Position numbers and translations under genes: made by a program. From NCBI GenBank assembly GCA_965215025.1, contig CBDCCV010000002.1:124001-188000 (forward strand): a stretch of DNA of 64,000 nucleotides, written 5' to 3'. The DNA comes from CBDCCV01 sp965215025 (lineage in GTDB: Bacteria; Bacteroidota; Rhodothermia; Rhodothermales; Salinibacteraceae). The notes below the pieces were generated by a model. It was given only the letters and a program-made list of their open reading frames with translations. It was not told the DNA's origin and made no database searches. Shown in pieces: positions 39,654-47,690 of this stretch; the first letter of the stretch is position 1, and each line of letters opens with the position of its first letter.

Positions 39654-40412
39654 GTGACCACCCCGTTCTACGCGCCGCCGGATGCCTTTCGCGGAGACGC
39701 CGTCGTGCTGCCGGACGACGAGGCCCGCCACGCCGCGCAGTCCTTGCGCAAGCGTGCAGGCGATGAGGTCGTCGTGGTAGATGGCGAGGGCGGCTGGCAC
39801 CGCGTCCGCCTCGACGCCGTGGGGAAGGGCGGCGTAAGCGGCACCGTCCTCGAAACGCGCCGCGACGTGGGCGAGCCGAGCTACCGGCTCACGGTCGGGC
39901 TGGCGCTCTTGAAAAATCGCAATCGGCTCGAGACGTTTCTGGAGAAGGCCGTCGAGCTGGGCGTAAGCCGGATCGTGCCGCTCAAAACGCGCCGCACCGA
40001 AAAGGGCAGCTTCAAAGCGAAGCGGGCCGAGCGCATCCTCGTCGCCGCGATGAAGCAGAGCGGGCGCTGCCGCCTCCCGCGTCTTGCCGATCCGCAGCCG
40101 CTCGGCGATGTGCTGAGCGAGAACGTGGCCGACCACCTCCTCATCTGCCACGAGGCCGCCGGGCCGGAGAACGCCTTCCTGCGCGTGCTGCCCGCGGATC
40201 TGGCCGGACGCCATCTCCTCGTCCTCGTCGGTCCGGAGGGGGGCTTCGCCGACGAAGAAGTCGAGGCGGCCTGCGAAAGAGGCGCCACGCTCGTCTCCCT
40301 CGGCCCGCGCCGCCTGCGCGCCGAGACGGCCGCCCTGGCCGCCGCAGGCGCCGTCATGCACGCCGCCCACGCGCAAGCGGCTACCTCGCCCTCCGCCGCC
40401 GATTCTCCGTGA
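39654..40412 (+). CDS. rsmE: 16S rRNA (uracil-1498-N3)-methyltransferase
   Basis: A 252-residue SPOUT methyltransferase. It opens with a PUA-like segment (HAAQSLRKRAGDEVVVVDG). Its knotted C-terminal domain has LLVLVGPEGGF and VSLGPRRLRAETA, the AdoMet-binding motifs of RsmE. It methylates N3 of U1498 in 16S rRNA. The start is a GTG, with no ATG before the conserved region. It is about 70 bases downstream of the Omp85 gene. Confidence 0.95.
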   Translation: MTTPFYAPPDAFRGDAVVLPDDEARHAAQSLRKRAGDEVVVVDGEGGWHRVRLDAVGKGGVSGTVLETRRDVGEPSYRLTVGLALLKNRNRLETFLEKAVELGVSRIVPLKTRRTEKGSFKAKRAERILVAAMKQSGRCRLPRLADPQPLGDVLSENVADHLLICHEAAGPENAFLRVLPADLAGRHLLVLVGPEGGFADEEVEAACERGATLVSLGPRRLRAETAALAAAGAVMHAAHAQAATSPSAADSP

Positions 40413-40506
40413 AATGCCGCGCCACGGCGTGCCCGTGCGGAGCCTCGCCTCACGGCTTTCCGTAAACGCGCCCTTCCCCGCCGCCTCTCACCCGTTCCTT
40501 CCAAAA

Positions 40507-41082
40507 ATGGCCGATCTGACCGAGAAGCAACTCAGCACCGAGCAGCTCACCGACGGCAAGCTGCTCAAGGCCTACCGCGACGAGGTGCGCCTGCCCGACG
40601 GCAAGACCTCCGTGCGCGAGTGGATTGACCACCCCGGCGCGGCGGCGGTCGTGGCGCTCTTCGAGGACGGCACGACGCTGCTGGTGCGGCAGTTTCGCTA
40701 CCCGCCGCGCCGGACGTTTTTGGAGGTGCCCGCCGGCAAGTTCGACGCTCAGGGCGAGGCGCCCGAGGAGGTGGCCCGCCGCGAGATGGAGGAGGAGACG
40801 GGCTGGAAGCCGGGCCGCCTCACGCCCATCGGCGAGGCGCATCCGTGCATCGGGTACAGCAACGAGACCATCCACTTCTTCCTGGCCGAAAGCCTCGAAC
40901 GCGGCGAGGCGGCGTTGGAGGAGGGCGAGTTCTTGGAGGTCGAGACGCTCGGCTTCGAGGAGGCCGTCAAGAAGGCGCGGCAGGGCGAGCTTGCGGACAT
41001 GAAAACGGTGACGGCGCTTTTCTTCGCGGAGGCGTTCTTAGCGCGGCGCAAAGAAGAAACGGATGCGAAGAAGCTCCGCTAA
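40507..41082 (+). CDS. NUDIX hydrolase, ADP-ribose pyrophosphatase-like
   Basis: A 191-residue protein. The NUDIX box is present as EAPEEVARREMEEETGW, preceded by EVPAGKFDAQG. The Gly-to-Glu spacing is one residue longer than the textbook pattern. VVALFEDGTTLLVRQFRYPP and PCIGYSNETIHFFLA fit NudF/ADP-ribose pyrophosphatases. It would hydrolyse ADP-ribose or a related nucleoside diphosphate derivative in the cytoplasm. ATG 40507 begins a short polar lead-in to the domain. Confidence 0.88.
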   Translation: MADLTEKQLSTEQLTDGKLLKAYRDEVRLPDGKTSVREWIDHPGAAAVVALFEDGTTLLVRQFRYPPRRTFLEVPAGKFDAQGEAPEEVARREMEEETGWKPGRLTPIGEAHPCIGYSNETIHFFLAESLERGEAALEEGEFLEVETLGFEEAVKKARQGELADMKTVTALFFAEAFLARRKEETDAKKLR

Positions 41083-41094
41083 TAGGCAAGTCGT

Positions 41095-41142
41095 TTGCGC
41101 AAAAGGCAGCGGCGTGGTATTCTCTTAAGCTGAGTACCACGC
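41095..41142 (+). promoter_or_regulatory. secG promoter with overlapping inverted repeat
   Basis: TTGCGC (41095-41100) and TATTCT (41118-41123) are separated by 17 bases. An 8-base inverted repeat, GCGTGGTA (41112-41119) and TACCACGC (41135-41142), overlaps the -10 hexamer and the start of the transcript. It could be an operator or a 5' leader stem. Confidence 0.45.
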
Positions 41143-41183
41143 AATCAGCCGATCAAAATCAAAGAAATAGAAAGAGGCGCGCC

Positions 41184-41549
41184 ATGCTATTCATGATTAT
41201 GGTTATCCTCATCGCTATCGTCGCGCTTCTTTTGATGCTCGTGGTGCTCTTGCAGAGCGGGAAGGGCGGCGGGCTGGCCGGCATCGCCGGGGGCGGCGCC
41301 ACGCGGCAGGTGCTCGGCTCGCGCCAGGCGCCTGACCTGCTGGAGCGCGCCACGTGGACGCTCGCGGCCGTCTTCATCGTGCTTTGCCTCTTGACCACGT
41401 TCGCCATCGACACGGGCGGTGGGGCGCAGGAGAGCATCATCCAGCAGCGCGCGGGCGAGCAGCCCGCCACCCCGCAGCAGACGCTCCCGCCCGAGGGCAA
41501 CAGCCAAGGCTTGCCCGCTCCAGAGCAGGACGGCGGCGGCGAGCAGTAG
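41184..41549 (+). CDS. secG: Preprotein translocase subunit SecG
   Basis: A 121-residue protein. Two hydrophobic helices (about residues 3-24 and 55-75) flank LLQSGKGGGLAGIAGGGATR, the conserved SecG loop. It is an auxiliary subunit of the SecYEG channel in the inner membrane. The C-terminal tail is a Gln/Pro/Gly-rich extension (about 40 residues) beyond the usual length. ATG 41184 fits the first helix. A strong terminator follows. Confidence 0.92.
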   Translation: MLFMIMVILIAIVALLLMLVVLLQSGKGGGLAGIAGGGATRQVLGSRQAPDLLERATWTLAAVFIVLCLLTTFAIDTGGGAQESIIQQRAGEQPATPQQTLPPEGNSQGLPAPEQDGGGEQ

Positions 41550-41577
41550 CAGTCCGGATACTTTTCTTGGGACGGGA

Positions 41578-41616
41578 GGGCAGGGCGCACACCACGGCGC
41601 CCTGCCCTTTTTCTTT
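41578..41616 (+). terminator. Rho-independent terminator after secG
   Basis: GGGCAGGGCGC (41578-41588) and its perfect inverse GCGCCCTGCCC (41597-41607) form an 11-base stem with an 8-base loop, followed by TTTTTCTTT. Confidence 0.9.
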
Positions 41617-41674
41617 ATCGTCGCCATTCGTACATAGGGCGCGCTCGCTCCCGGAAATCTATCTCTTCCATCCG

Positions 41675-42394
41675 ATGAAAGCTTTGTCTGTCAAGCCTCT
41701 CTCGAATCGCACCGCCTCCCTGCTCATTCTCGTCGCGTGGGGGACCCTTTCCGCGCCGCCGCTCTACGCGCAGGACGACGCCCTGGACAACGAGACCGCG
41801 CTCGAAGAAGGCGTGTGGGCGCTCCTGTTCCAAGTCGGCCCCGACGTGTCGCTGAGTTCGTTCGATGGCGCCACGGTTTCGGCGAAAAAGCACCTGGCCG
41901 CCGACCGGGCGCTGCGCTTCGGGGTGACGGCGTCGGTGGATTTCAGCTCGGATGAGGAAGAACTGAACCGCGAGGAAGGTCAGCAGGAAAATGAAGTCAC
42001 CACCGAAACGGATCGGAACCGGCAATTCTTTGCGGTGAGCGGTCAGTATCTGAAATACGCCTTCGTGGACCGCCCGATCACGCTGTACTACGGTGCAGGT
42101 CCAGAAGTGGGATTTTCGCGTCTAAGTCAGGAGATGTCTCTCGATCAAGCAAGGGAAAGAACCGCCACGCGGACGGCAATCGAGGTTGGCGTGCTGGGCG
42201 TGCTGGGGGCAGAGTGGTTCGTCCGTTCGGATCTGAGCCTGAGCGCGGAGTACCGCTCTGCACTGTATGTGGAACGCTCCTCGGATGAAGCGGAGAACAG
42301 CGACGGAACGGACGCGGTGCGTCAGGAAAGGAGAAGAGTAAGCTACGGGCTAAGCCCCCGCGGCGTGCGCGCCGGCCTCTCGCTCTACTTCTGA
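41675..42394 (+). CDS. Outer-membrane beta-barrel protein (predicted)
   Basis: A 239-residue protein. The signal peptide ends PPLYAQ. Alternating strands such as FAVSGQYLKYAFVDRPITLY and LSLSAEYRSALYVERS follow, and the chain ends AGLSLYF with a terminal Phe, the usual BAM recognition signal. Acidic loops (SSDEEELNREEGQQEN) lie between strands. Its ligand or role is unknown. ATG 41675 is about 60 bases beyond the secG terminator. Confidence 0.75.
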   Translation: MKALSVKPLSNRTASLLILVAWGTLSAPPLYAQDDALDNETALEEGVWALLFQVGPDVSLSSFDGATVSAKKHLAADRALRFGVTASVDFSSDEEELNREEGQQENEVTTETDRNRQFFAVSGQYLKYAFVDRPITLYYGAGPEVGFSRLSQEMSLDQARERTATRTAIEVGVLGVLGAEWFVRSDLSLSAEYRSALYVERSSDEAENSDGTDAVRQERRRVSYGLSPRGVRAGLSLYF

Positions 42395-42420
42395 GGGTTC
42401 CTCCGGACGCGGCGCGAAAA

Positions 42421-42461
42421 GCGGAAGGCAACCTCGTAAAGCGGAGGTTGCCTTCGCGCGG
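42421..42461. terminator. Hairpin terminator shared by rnpB and the barrel gene
   Basis: GAAGGCAACCTC (42424-42435) pairs perfectly with GAGGTTGCCTTC (42444-42455). On the minus strand the stem is followed by CGCTTTTCGC, which suits termination of rnpB. On the plus strand the tail is weak. Confidence 0.6.
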
Positions 42462-42485
42462 GCAGGGAGAAAAGAAAAAGGCAGC

Positions 42486-42953
42486 GCGTGCCGGCCTGTA
42501 AGCCGAATTCTGTCTGCCCAGCGGGCCGGCTGCCGCGGCTCGTGCTGGGGAGCAGCATCATCTATCTGGGACGGCCGTTGCCGGCCGCCTCGAGCGGTCT
42601 ACCCGCGCCACAGCTTTGGCGGGCCGCCTTATCCGCTGCCCGAAGCGTGGCTGAGCCACGGCTCCGGGTGCGGCGTGGCGCTGTCTGACCTTGCATCCCG
42701 TGGGGTTTGCCTGGCCGCCGCGGTCGCCCGCGACGCCGGTGCGCTCTTACCGCACCCTTTCACCCATCACCTGTGTCCCGGCGTGCCGGGACCATCGGCT
42801 GGTTTGCTTTCTGTTGCACATGCCGTCGCCCCGGTTCCGGCTCTCGCCGAGGGCCGGGGCGCCTCCCCGTTAGGGAGCACGGTGCCCTGCGATGTTCGGA
42901 CTTTCCTCGCCGCCCACCGAAAAGTGAGCGACGCGATGCGCCGACCGACACGC
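42486..42953 (-). ncRNA. rnpB: RNase P RNA
   Basis: The catalytic RNA of RNase P, which trims the 5' end of pre-tRNAs. Read on the minus strand, GAGGAAAGTCCGAACATCG near the 5' end is the conserved P4 5' strand. AGACAGAATTCGGCTTACAG near the 3' end is the universal P4 3' strand and tail. The middle contains the conserved GTAGACCGCTCGAGG and CCCAGATAGATGAT segments. The ends were set by the P1 helix: GCGTGTCGG at 42953-42945 pairs with CCGGCACGC at 42494-42486. The length of about 468 fits a bacterial A-type RNA with somewhat large peripheral helices. Confidence 0.93.
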
Positions 42954-43028
42954 GGTGCGATTTCGGATTGACGCGGTCGTCACGGACGCCGCCAGTCCAA
43001 AATCAGCAATCGAAAATCTAAAATCGGT

Positions 43029-43796
43029 TCACGCTTCCATCTCGTTTACGGTGTCCTGGTACAGCTCCTTATCTACGATTACGCGGCCGGTGTGCTCGCA
43101 GACGATGATGCGCTTGCGCTGGCGGATCTCCACCTGGCGCTGCGGCGGGACGGCAAAGCCGGCGGCCGCGCCGCGCTCCAAAGGCACCACGGCGCGGCCG
43201 TCGCGCAGGCGGTCGCGCAGGCGCTCGTAGGCGCGCAGGTAACGCTCGTCCACGTCCTCCTCGGCCTGGGCGCGGACGCCTTCGAGGTCGCTTTGCTCCT
43301 CCTTCGTATCTTTGAGCACGTCCTCGAGGTCGGCGCGCTTCTCACTCAAGAGCGTGCGCAGCTCTTCGAGGCGCTCCTTCGTCTCGGCGATGGAGGTCTC
43401 ATGCGAGGCGGCCGTCTGCTCGGCCTCCTCCGTGGTGCTGCGCGCGTCGGCGATGCGCTCTTTCTGCGCCTCGATCTCTTTCGTTAAGGCGTTGTATTCG
43501 CGGTTGTTGCGGACTTGGAGCTGCTGCTCCTCGTACTTCTTGATCAGCTGCTCGGCCTCCTTTAGGTCGCGCTCGGCCTGCTTGATGGCGTCCTCGTGCT
43601 CGGCCTTGTCCTCCTCGAACTTCTTCAAGCGCGTCTCGAGGCCGGCCTCCTCGTCTTCGAGGTCCTGGATCTCCTCGGGCAGGTCGCCGCGGAGCTTGCG
43701 GATCTGGTCAATGCGGTTGTCGATGTGCTGAAGCCGGATCAAGGCCGTGAGCTGCTTCCCGATGCTCGTCTCTTGCGCTGCTGTCGTCGTAGCCAT
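43029..43796 (-). CDS. Coiled-coil zinc-ribbon family protein (CdsZ-like) with degenerate ribbon
   Basis: A 255-residue protein. Residues 10-180 form a long charged coiled coil, and the C-terminus resembles the C4-type zinc-ribbon domain (zf-RING_7) seen next to nif3 in many bacteria. Here the usual first Cys pair is replaced by AAAG (ERGAAAGFAVPPQRQVEIRQ), and only one Cys survives in IIVCEHTGRV, so zinc binding looks lost. Loss of these Cys is known in Bacteroidetes relatives. The role is unclear; it is probably a scaffold. It lies between nif3 and rnpB in the same direction. Confidence 0.85.
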   Translation of the reverse strand: MATTTAAQETSIGKQLTALIRLQHIDNRIDQIRKLRGDLPEEIQDLEDEEAGLETRLKKFEEDKAEHEDAIKQAERDLKEAEQLIKKYEEQQLQVRNNREYNALTKEIEAQKERIADARSTTEEAEQTAASHETSIAETKERLEELRTLLSEKRADLEDVLKDTKEEQSDLEGVRAQAEEDVDERYLRAYERLRDRLRDGRAVVPLERGAAAGFAVPPQRQVEIRQRKRIIVCEHTGRVIVDKELYQDTVNEMEA

Positions 43797-43921
43797 AGGG
43801 CGGGGCGTGTTGTTTCGTGAGGCCTCTCGTCATCTGCCAGTCCTTAAATACGGCGATGGCAGGGCGAGGTTCGTTCCAGACTGCGTCTCGCGTGCGATTT
43901 TGCGTTGAAGCACCGCCCGCC

Positions 43922-45067
43922 TCAGCCTCCGGGGACGAACGTGCGCATCGGACTCGTGCGCGTCTCGGTCCGCCGCCAGTCCACGGCGGGGAAGCGCTCG
44001 GCGAGCCAGCTTTGCAGAAGCTGCTCCGTGACGGCCTCCGTCTCGTAGTGGCCCGCGTCGATGAAGGCCATCTGCGGGGCGCCGTCGGGGTCGAGCGCGT
44101 CGAAGAACTGGTGGTACGTCACGTCGGCGGTGACGTAGGCGTCGGCGCCGGCGCGCAGGGCTTTTTGGACGAAGGAGCTGCCCGCGCCGCCGCACACGGC
44201 CACGCGCCGGACCGTGGCCTCCCCTTCGCCCGCGTAGCGGAGGCTCTCGGCGCCGAGGCGTTCGGCCACGCGCCGGAGGAAAGCGGGGAGCGGCTCCGGC
44301 TCCGGGAGATGCCCGACGGTGCCCAGCCCGGCGCGCGTGCTCTTTTTCTTAAGCGGAAACACGTCGTACGCCACCTCCTCGTACGGATGCGCTTTTCGGA
44401 GCGCCTTTAGAACGCGGGAAAGACTCCACCGTGCCACCTCCACCTCGATCCGCTTTTCTGCCACCTCCTCCAGCGCGCCGCCCGCCATGCCGATGTGCGG
44501 ATCGGCCCCCGTGCCCGGACGGAAAAAGCCCGTGCCCTCCATCGCAAACGCGCACGCCTCGTAGTCGCCGATGCGCCCGGCGCCCGCCTCGGCCAGCGCC
44601 GCGCGCACGGCCTCGAAGTCCTTCTCCGGGACGAACGTGGCGAGCTTGTAGAGCGACTCCTCGGCCCCATCGAGGAAGCCCACGTCCTCCAGGCCCAGCT
44701 GCTCGGCCAGCGCGAACGAGACGCCGCCCGACGCCGCGTCGAGGTTCGTGTGGATGGCGTAGAGGGCGATCCTTTTCTCGGCCAGCCGCAGCGCCAGCCC
44801 GCTCACCAGCGACCCGGCCGTCACGCTCCTGAGCGGACGAAAGATGAGCGGATGATGTGTGACGACCAGCTCAGCGCCGGCGGCCTCGGCCTCGTCCACG
44901 ACGGCCGGCGTGCAGTCGAGCGCGATCACGGCGCGGCTGATGCGCCGCGCGGCGTCGCCCACTTGCAGGCCCACGTTGTCGTAGTCCTGCGCCGAGCCGG
45001 GCGGCGCCCACGCCTCAAGCGCCTCGGCCACGTCGCGGATGGTTGGTTGCTGATCGGGGGGGGGCAT
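43922..45067 (-). CDS. Nif3-like dinuclear metal-centre protein (DUF34)
   Basis: A 381-residue protein. DYDNVGLQVGD near the N-terminus, LVVTHHPLIFR (His pair) and YAIHTNLD give the first metal site. The C-terminal FIDAGHYETE completes it. Between the halves is the inserted PII-like/NIF3-insert segment (HPYEEVAYDVFPL). The family forms toroidal hexamers; suggested functions include GTP cyclohydrolase-like or folate-related metal chemistry but none is firmly established. ATG 45067 excludes upstream codons that run into a repeat. It is upstream of the zinc-ribbon gene and rnpB. Confidence 0.93.
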   Translation of the reverse strand: MPPPDQQPTIRDVAEALEAWAPPGSAQDYDNVGLQVGDAARRISRAVIALDCTPAVVDEAEAAGAELVVTHHPLIFRPLRSVTAGSLVSGLALRLAEKRIALYAIHTNLDAASGGVSFALAEQLGLEDVGFLDGAEESLYKLATFVPEKDFEAVRAALAEAGAGRIGDYEACAFAMEGTGFFRPGTGADPHIGMAGGALEEVAEKRIEVEVARWSLSRVLKALRKAHPYEEVAYDVFPLKKKSTRAGLGTVGHLPEPEPLPAFLRRVAERLGAESLRYAGEGEATVRRVAVCGGAGSSFVQKALRAGADAYVTADVTYHQFFDALDPDGAPQMAFIDAGHYETEAVTEQLLQSWLAERFPAVDWRRTETRTSPMRTFVPGG

Positions 45068-45102
45068 GTTGGGAAAGGGGGAGAGGGTGAATGGGGGAGG
45101 GT

Positions 45103-45186
45103 TGTCATCCTGAGCCGAAGGCGAAGGATCTCCCACGTCGCGGCATTCTTTTGCGCTGGGAGATCCTTCGCTTTGCTCATGATGAC
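45103..45186. repeat. GTCATCCTGA palindromic repeat, copy A
   Basis: An intergenic stem-loop of about 84 bases. GTCATCCTGAGCCGAAG at the left and GCTCATGATGAC at the right are inverse, and an inner pair, GCGAAGGATCTCCCA and TGGGAGATCCTTCGC, is a perfect 15-base match. The same family occurs at 60820-60897. Confidence 0.7.
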
Positions 45187-45208
45187 TGCGTTTGTCGTCC
45201 GTCCGTCG

Positions 45209-45721
45209 TCACGCGCGAAGCGTTTTGAGCCAGGCCACGTCCAGGCGGAAGGGGCCGGCCTGCCCGTCGGCGATGAGGAGGCTGAGGGCGTAAACGGCAC
45301 CGGGGTCGAGCGGGCCGGCGTCGTTCACGCGGCGGCCCCGGAAGGTGGGCGCGAACTGGTCGAAAAGGAACGTGTGCGTCTGCCACGCGCCTGCGGCGGC
45401 GTAGAAGGCGCCCTGGTAGCGGATGGCGCCGGGCGGCGGCTCAGGGTAGAGGCTCAGCTTGTAGCGCTTGCCGTCGCCCTTAGCGCGCAAGGCGAGGCCG
45501 CCGCAGCCGCCGAGGTCGAGCGCATCGACGGCGGCACGGACGGAAGCGAAGCCGCCGCCGCTTTCGAGCGAGACCGCACCCGCGAACGTGGCGAAACCGC
45601 TTCTGCTTGCCTGGAGCGCGCTCCTGGAGACGCCGCCCATCACCCGGTCGTCCACGGCGCGCCAGGCGGCGGCAGTCTCCACATCTGAAAAGTCGAACAG
45701 CGTGCGTTCAGAAAAAGGCAT
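45209..45721 (-). CDS. CIA30-family protein
   Basis: A 170-residue beta-sandwich protein of the CIA30 (complex I intermediate-associated protein 30) family. WRAVDDRVMGGVSRSAL is the family signature, and GGCGGLALRAKGDGKRYKL is the central strand pair. In mitochondria the relative assists complex I assembly; the bacterial role is not established. ATG 45721 starts directly before the conserved FDF segment. It lies downstream of the aminotransferase gene, with a GTAGGGGC repeat between them. Confidence 0.88.
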   Translation of the reverse strand: MPFSERTLFDFSDVETAAAWRAVDDRVMGGVSRSALQASRSGFATFAGAVSLESGGGFASVRAAVDALDLGGCGGLALRAKGDGKRYKLSLYPEPPPGAIRYQGAFYAAAGAWQTHTFLFDQFAPTFRGRRVNDAGPLDPGAVYALSLLIADGQAGPFRLDVAWLKTLRA

Positions 45722-45724
45722 CCT

Positions 45725-45755
45725 GTAGGGGCACGGCGTGCCGTGCCCACCCCTG
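45725..45755. repeat. GTAGGGGC-type palindromic repeat
   Basis: The palindrome GTAGGGGCACGGCGTGCC continues GTGCCCACCCCTG. It is the same family as the perfect 28-base copy at 9021-9048. Confidence 0.55.
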
Positions 45756-45757
45756 GT

Positions 45758-46975
45758 TCACAGCAGCGCCCGGAGCGCACGGACGAAGCGCTCGACCTCG
45801 CCGGTGGTGTTGTAGTAGTGAACGGAGGCGCGCACGAGGTCGGGCAGCGCGCGCGCCTCGGCGTCCAGGCGCGTTGAGGACGGCGCGGAGACGGAGACGT
45901 TGATCGCTTGAGCGCGCAACTTTTTCTGAACAGCTTCCGCCTCTATCTGCTCGCACGAGAACGTCACGATCCCACAGCGCACCCGCCCGAGGTCGCGCAC
46001 GGTGACGCCGGGCACCTCGGCAAGCCGCGTGCGCAGCGCCTCGGCCAGGTGCCGCACGCGCGCCCGGATGCTCTCCAGTCCCCAGTCCAGCGCGTAGCGC
46101 ACGGCCACGCCCAGGCCGATCTTCCCGGCCACGTGCCCCTCCCACGTCTCGAACCGCCGCGCGTCCTCGCGGATCTCGTAGCGCTCTGGCGAAACCCACG
46201 TCGCGGCGCGGAGGTCGAGCATGGGCGGCTCCAGCTTTTCGATCCATGCTTTGCGGACGTACAGAAACCCCGTGCCGCGCGGCCCGCGCAGGAACTTCCG
46301 CCCCGTGGCCGAGAGCATGTCGCAGCCGATCTGTTGCACGTCAAGCGGCATCTGACCGGCCGACTGGCAGGCGTCCAGGAGGAACGGCACGCCGGCCGCG
46401 CGGGCCACGGCGCCTACCTCGGCGGCGGGGTTGACGAGGCCGCCGTTCGTGGGCACGTGCGTGAGGGCGACGAGCTTTACGCGCTCGTCCAGCATAGCCC
46501 GCAGCGCCGCGACGTCGATCTGGCCGCTCGCGTCGGCGGGGACGGTTTCGACATGGGCGCCGGTGCGGCGGGCCATCTGCAAGAAAGCGATGTAGTTGCT
46601 CGCGTACGTCGCCGCCGAGGTTAGGATGCGGTCGCCCGCGCGGAAGGGCATCGCGTAGAAGGCCATCTCCCAGGCGCGCGTGGCGTTTTCAAGGAGCGCC
46701 ACCTCTTCGCGCGCGCAGTTCAAGAGTTGCGCAATGGCGTCGTACGTGCTTTCGAGGGCGCCCTCGGCCTCCGCTGCCGCCTCGTACCCGCCGATTTGTG
46801 CTTCAAGCTGGAGGTGGCGCTGCTGCGCGTCGAGCACGGGCTGCGGCATGAGCGCCGCGCCGGCGTTGTTAAAATGTAGCACGCGCTTGGCGCCGGGCGT
46901 CTCGCGGCGCGCTTTGGCTACGTCGAGCGTGGTGTAGGCTGCCGGCGTGCGGGCGGTGCTGCTTTGCTGCGGCAT
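45758..46975 (-). CDS. Class V aminotransferase-fold PLP-dependent enzyme
   Basis: A 405-residue enzyme. HFNNAGAALMP is the N-terminal active-site loop, and DACQSAGQMPLD holds the Asp201 that contacts the PLP ring nitrogen. SATGRKFLRGPRGTG holds the likely Schiff-base Lys227, followed by the Arg/Gly loop. The family includes cysteine desulfurases, kynureninase-like lyases and isopenicillin-epimerase-like enzymes. No catalytic Cys loop of IscS/SufS type is evident, so a lyase or epimerase-like role is more likely. The substrate is unknown. Confidence 0.88.
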   Translation of the reverse strand: MPQQSSTARTPAAYTTLDVAKARRETPGAKRVLHFNNAGAALMPQPVLDAQQRHLQLEAQIGGYEAAAEAEGALESTYDAIAQLLNCAREEVALLENATRAWEMAFYAMPFRAGDRILTSAATYASNYIAFLQMARRTGAHVETVPADASGQIDVAALRAMLDERVKLVALTHVPTNGGLVNPAAEVGAVARAAGVPFLLDACQSAGQMPLDVQQIGCDMLSATGRKFLRGPRGTGFLYVRKAWIEKLEPPMLDLRAATWVSPERYEIREDARRFETWEGHVAGKIGLGVAVRYALDWGLESIRARVRHLAEALRTRLAEVPGVTVRDLGRVRCGIVTFSCEQIEAEAVQKKLRAQAINVSVSAPSSTRLDAEARALPDLVRASVHYYNTTGEVERFVRALRALL

Positions 46976-47013
46976 GGGCTACGCTGGCGCGTTTTGAAAA
47001 GGAGCGTCTGTTA

Positions 47014-47649
47014 TTACAAACCAAAACCAATGGTGACGGACTCCGTCTCGAACTCGTAGTAGTCCAGCGCGCGTCCTTCCTGGAAATACTTCACCGTGAA
47101 CCGGAATGCGCCGGCGGCCTGCGGGGCGGCCTTCAGCACGAGGACCAGCTCCTCAGCGGCGTTGGGCGCGCCGGCGACGAATGCGTTCAGATCGGCCCGC
47201 TCGTACCCGTTTCTCTGGTAGAAGACGAAGACGTCGAACAGCCCCGCCAGATCGGTGCCGGCCGGGTGCGCCGCGTCGAAGTCCTGGTCGCTGTAGATCT
47301 GGATGTCTCGTATCGTCTCCTCTGAAGCAAGAGGAGGCGGTGAGCAGGCGTAGGCCCGACGCACGAGGCTGAACGAGGGACTGCTTTCCGCGTCGGCCGA
47401 GTAGGTGTCGATCTGCGCGAGCATCCGGATGGCGAAGCGGTCGTAGGCCACCGTGTCGCCTTCTATCGGGGTGAGGCGAAGGTGGGTGGAGAGCGAGTCG
47501 CCGCTCACTTCGGTTTCGAGCGCTTCGGTTTGGAAGCCCGTGATCTCGAACGTGTTGTCGAACGGCCCGCAGTCGTCAACAACCATGTCGCACGCAGCAA
47601 AAGCGGCGGGCAACCCGAGCAGCAGCGCGAAAGCAAACAGGCGTTTCAT
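47014..47649 (-). CDS. Predicted lipoprotein (possibly DUF5034-like)
   Basis: A 211-residue protein. The signal peptide MKRLFAFALLLGLPAAFAAC has a terminal Cys20 with Phe-Ala-Ala before it, a loose lipobox. The mature region starts with an acidic CDMVVDDCGPFDNTF segment. RRAYACSPPPLASEETIRDI followed by SDQDFDAAHPAGTD resembles DUF5034-type Bacteroidetes lipoproteins; I hold this from memory of the pattern only. Function is unknown. It lies about 40 bases downstream of the SpoIID-like gene. Confidence 0.7.
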   Translation of the reverse strand: MKRLFAFALLLGLPAAFAACDMVVDDCGPFDNTFEITGFQTEALETEVSGDSLSTHLRLTPIEGDTVAYDRFAIRMLAQIDTYSADAESSPSFSLVRRAYACSPPPLASEETIRDIQIYSDQDFDAAHPAGTDLAGLFDVFVFYQRNGYERADLNAFVAGAPNAAEELVLVLKAAPQAAGAFRFTVKYFQEGRALDYYEFETESVTIGFGL

Positions 47650-47690
47650 GGCGATGGTCCGAATTTGGTTGCGGCAGATGGGTTCGGCGC

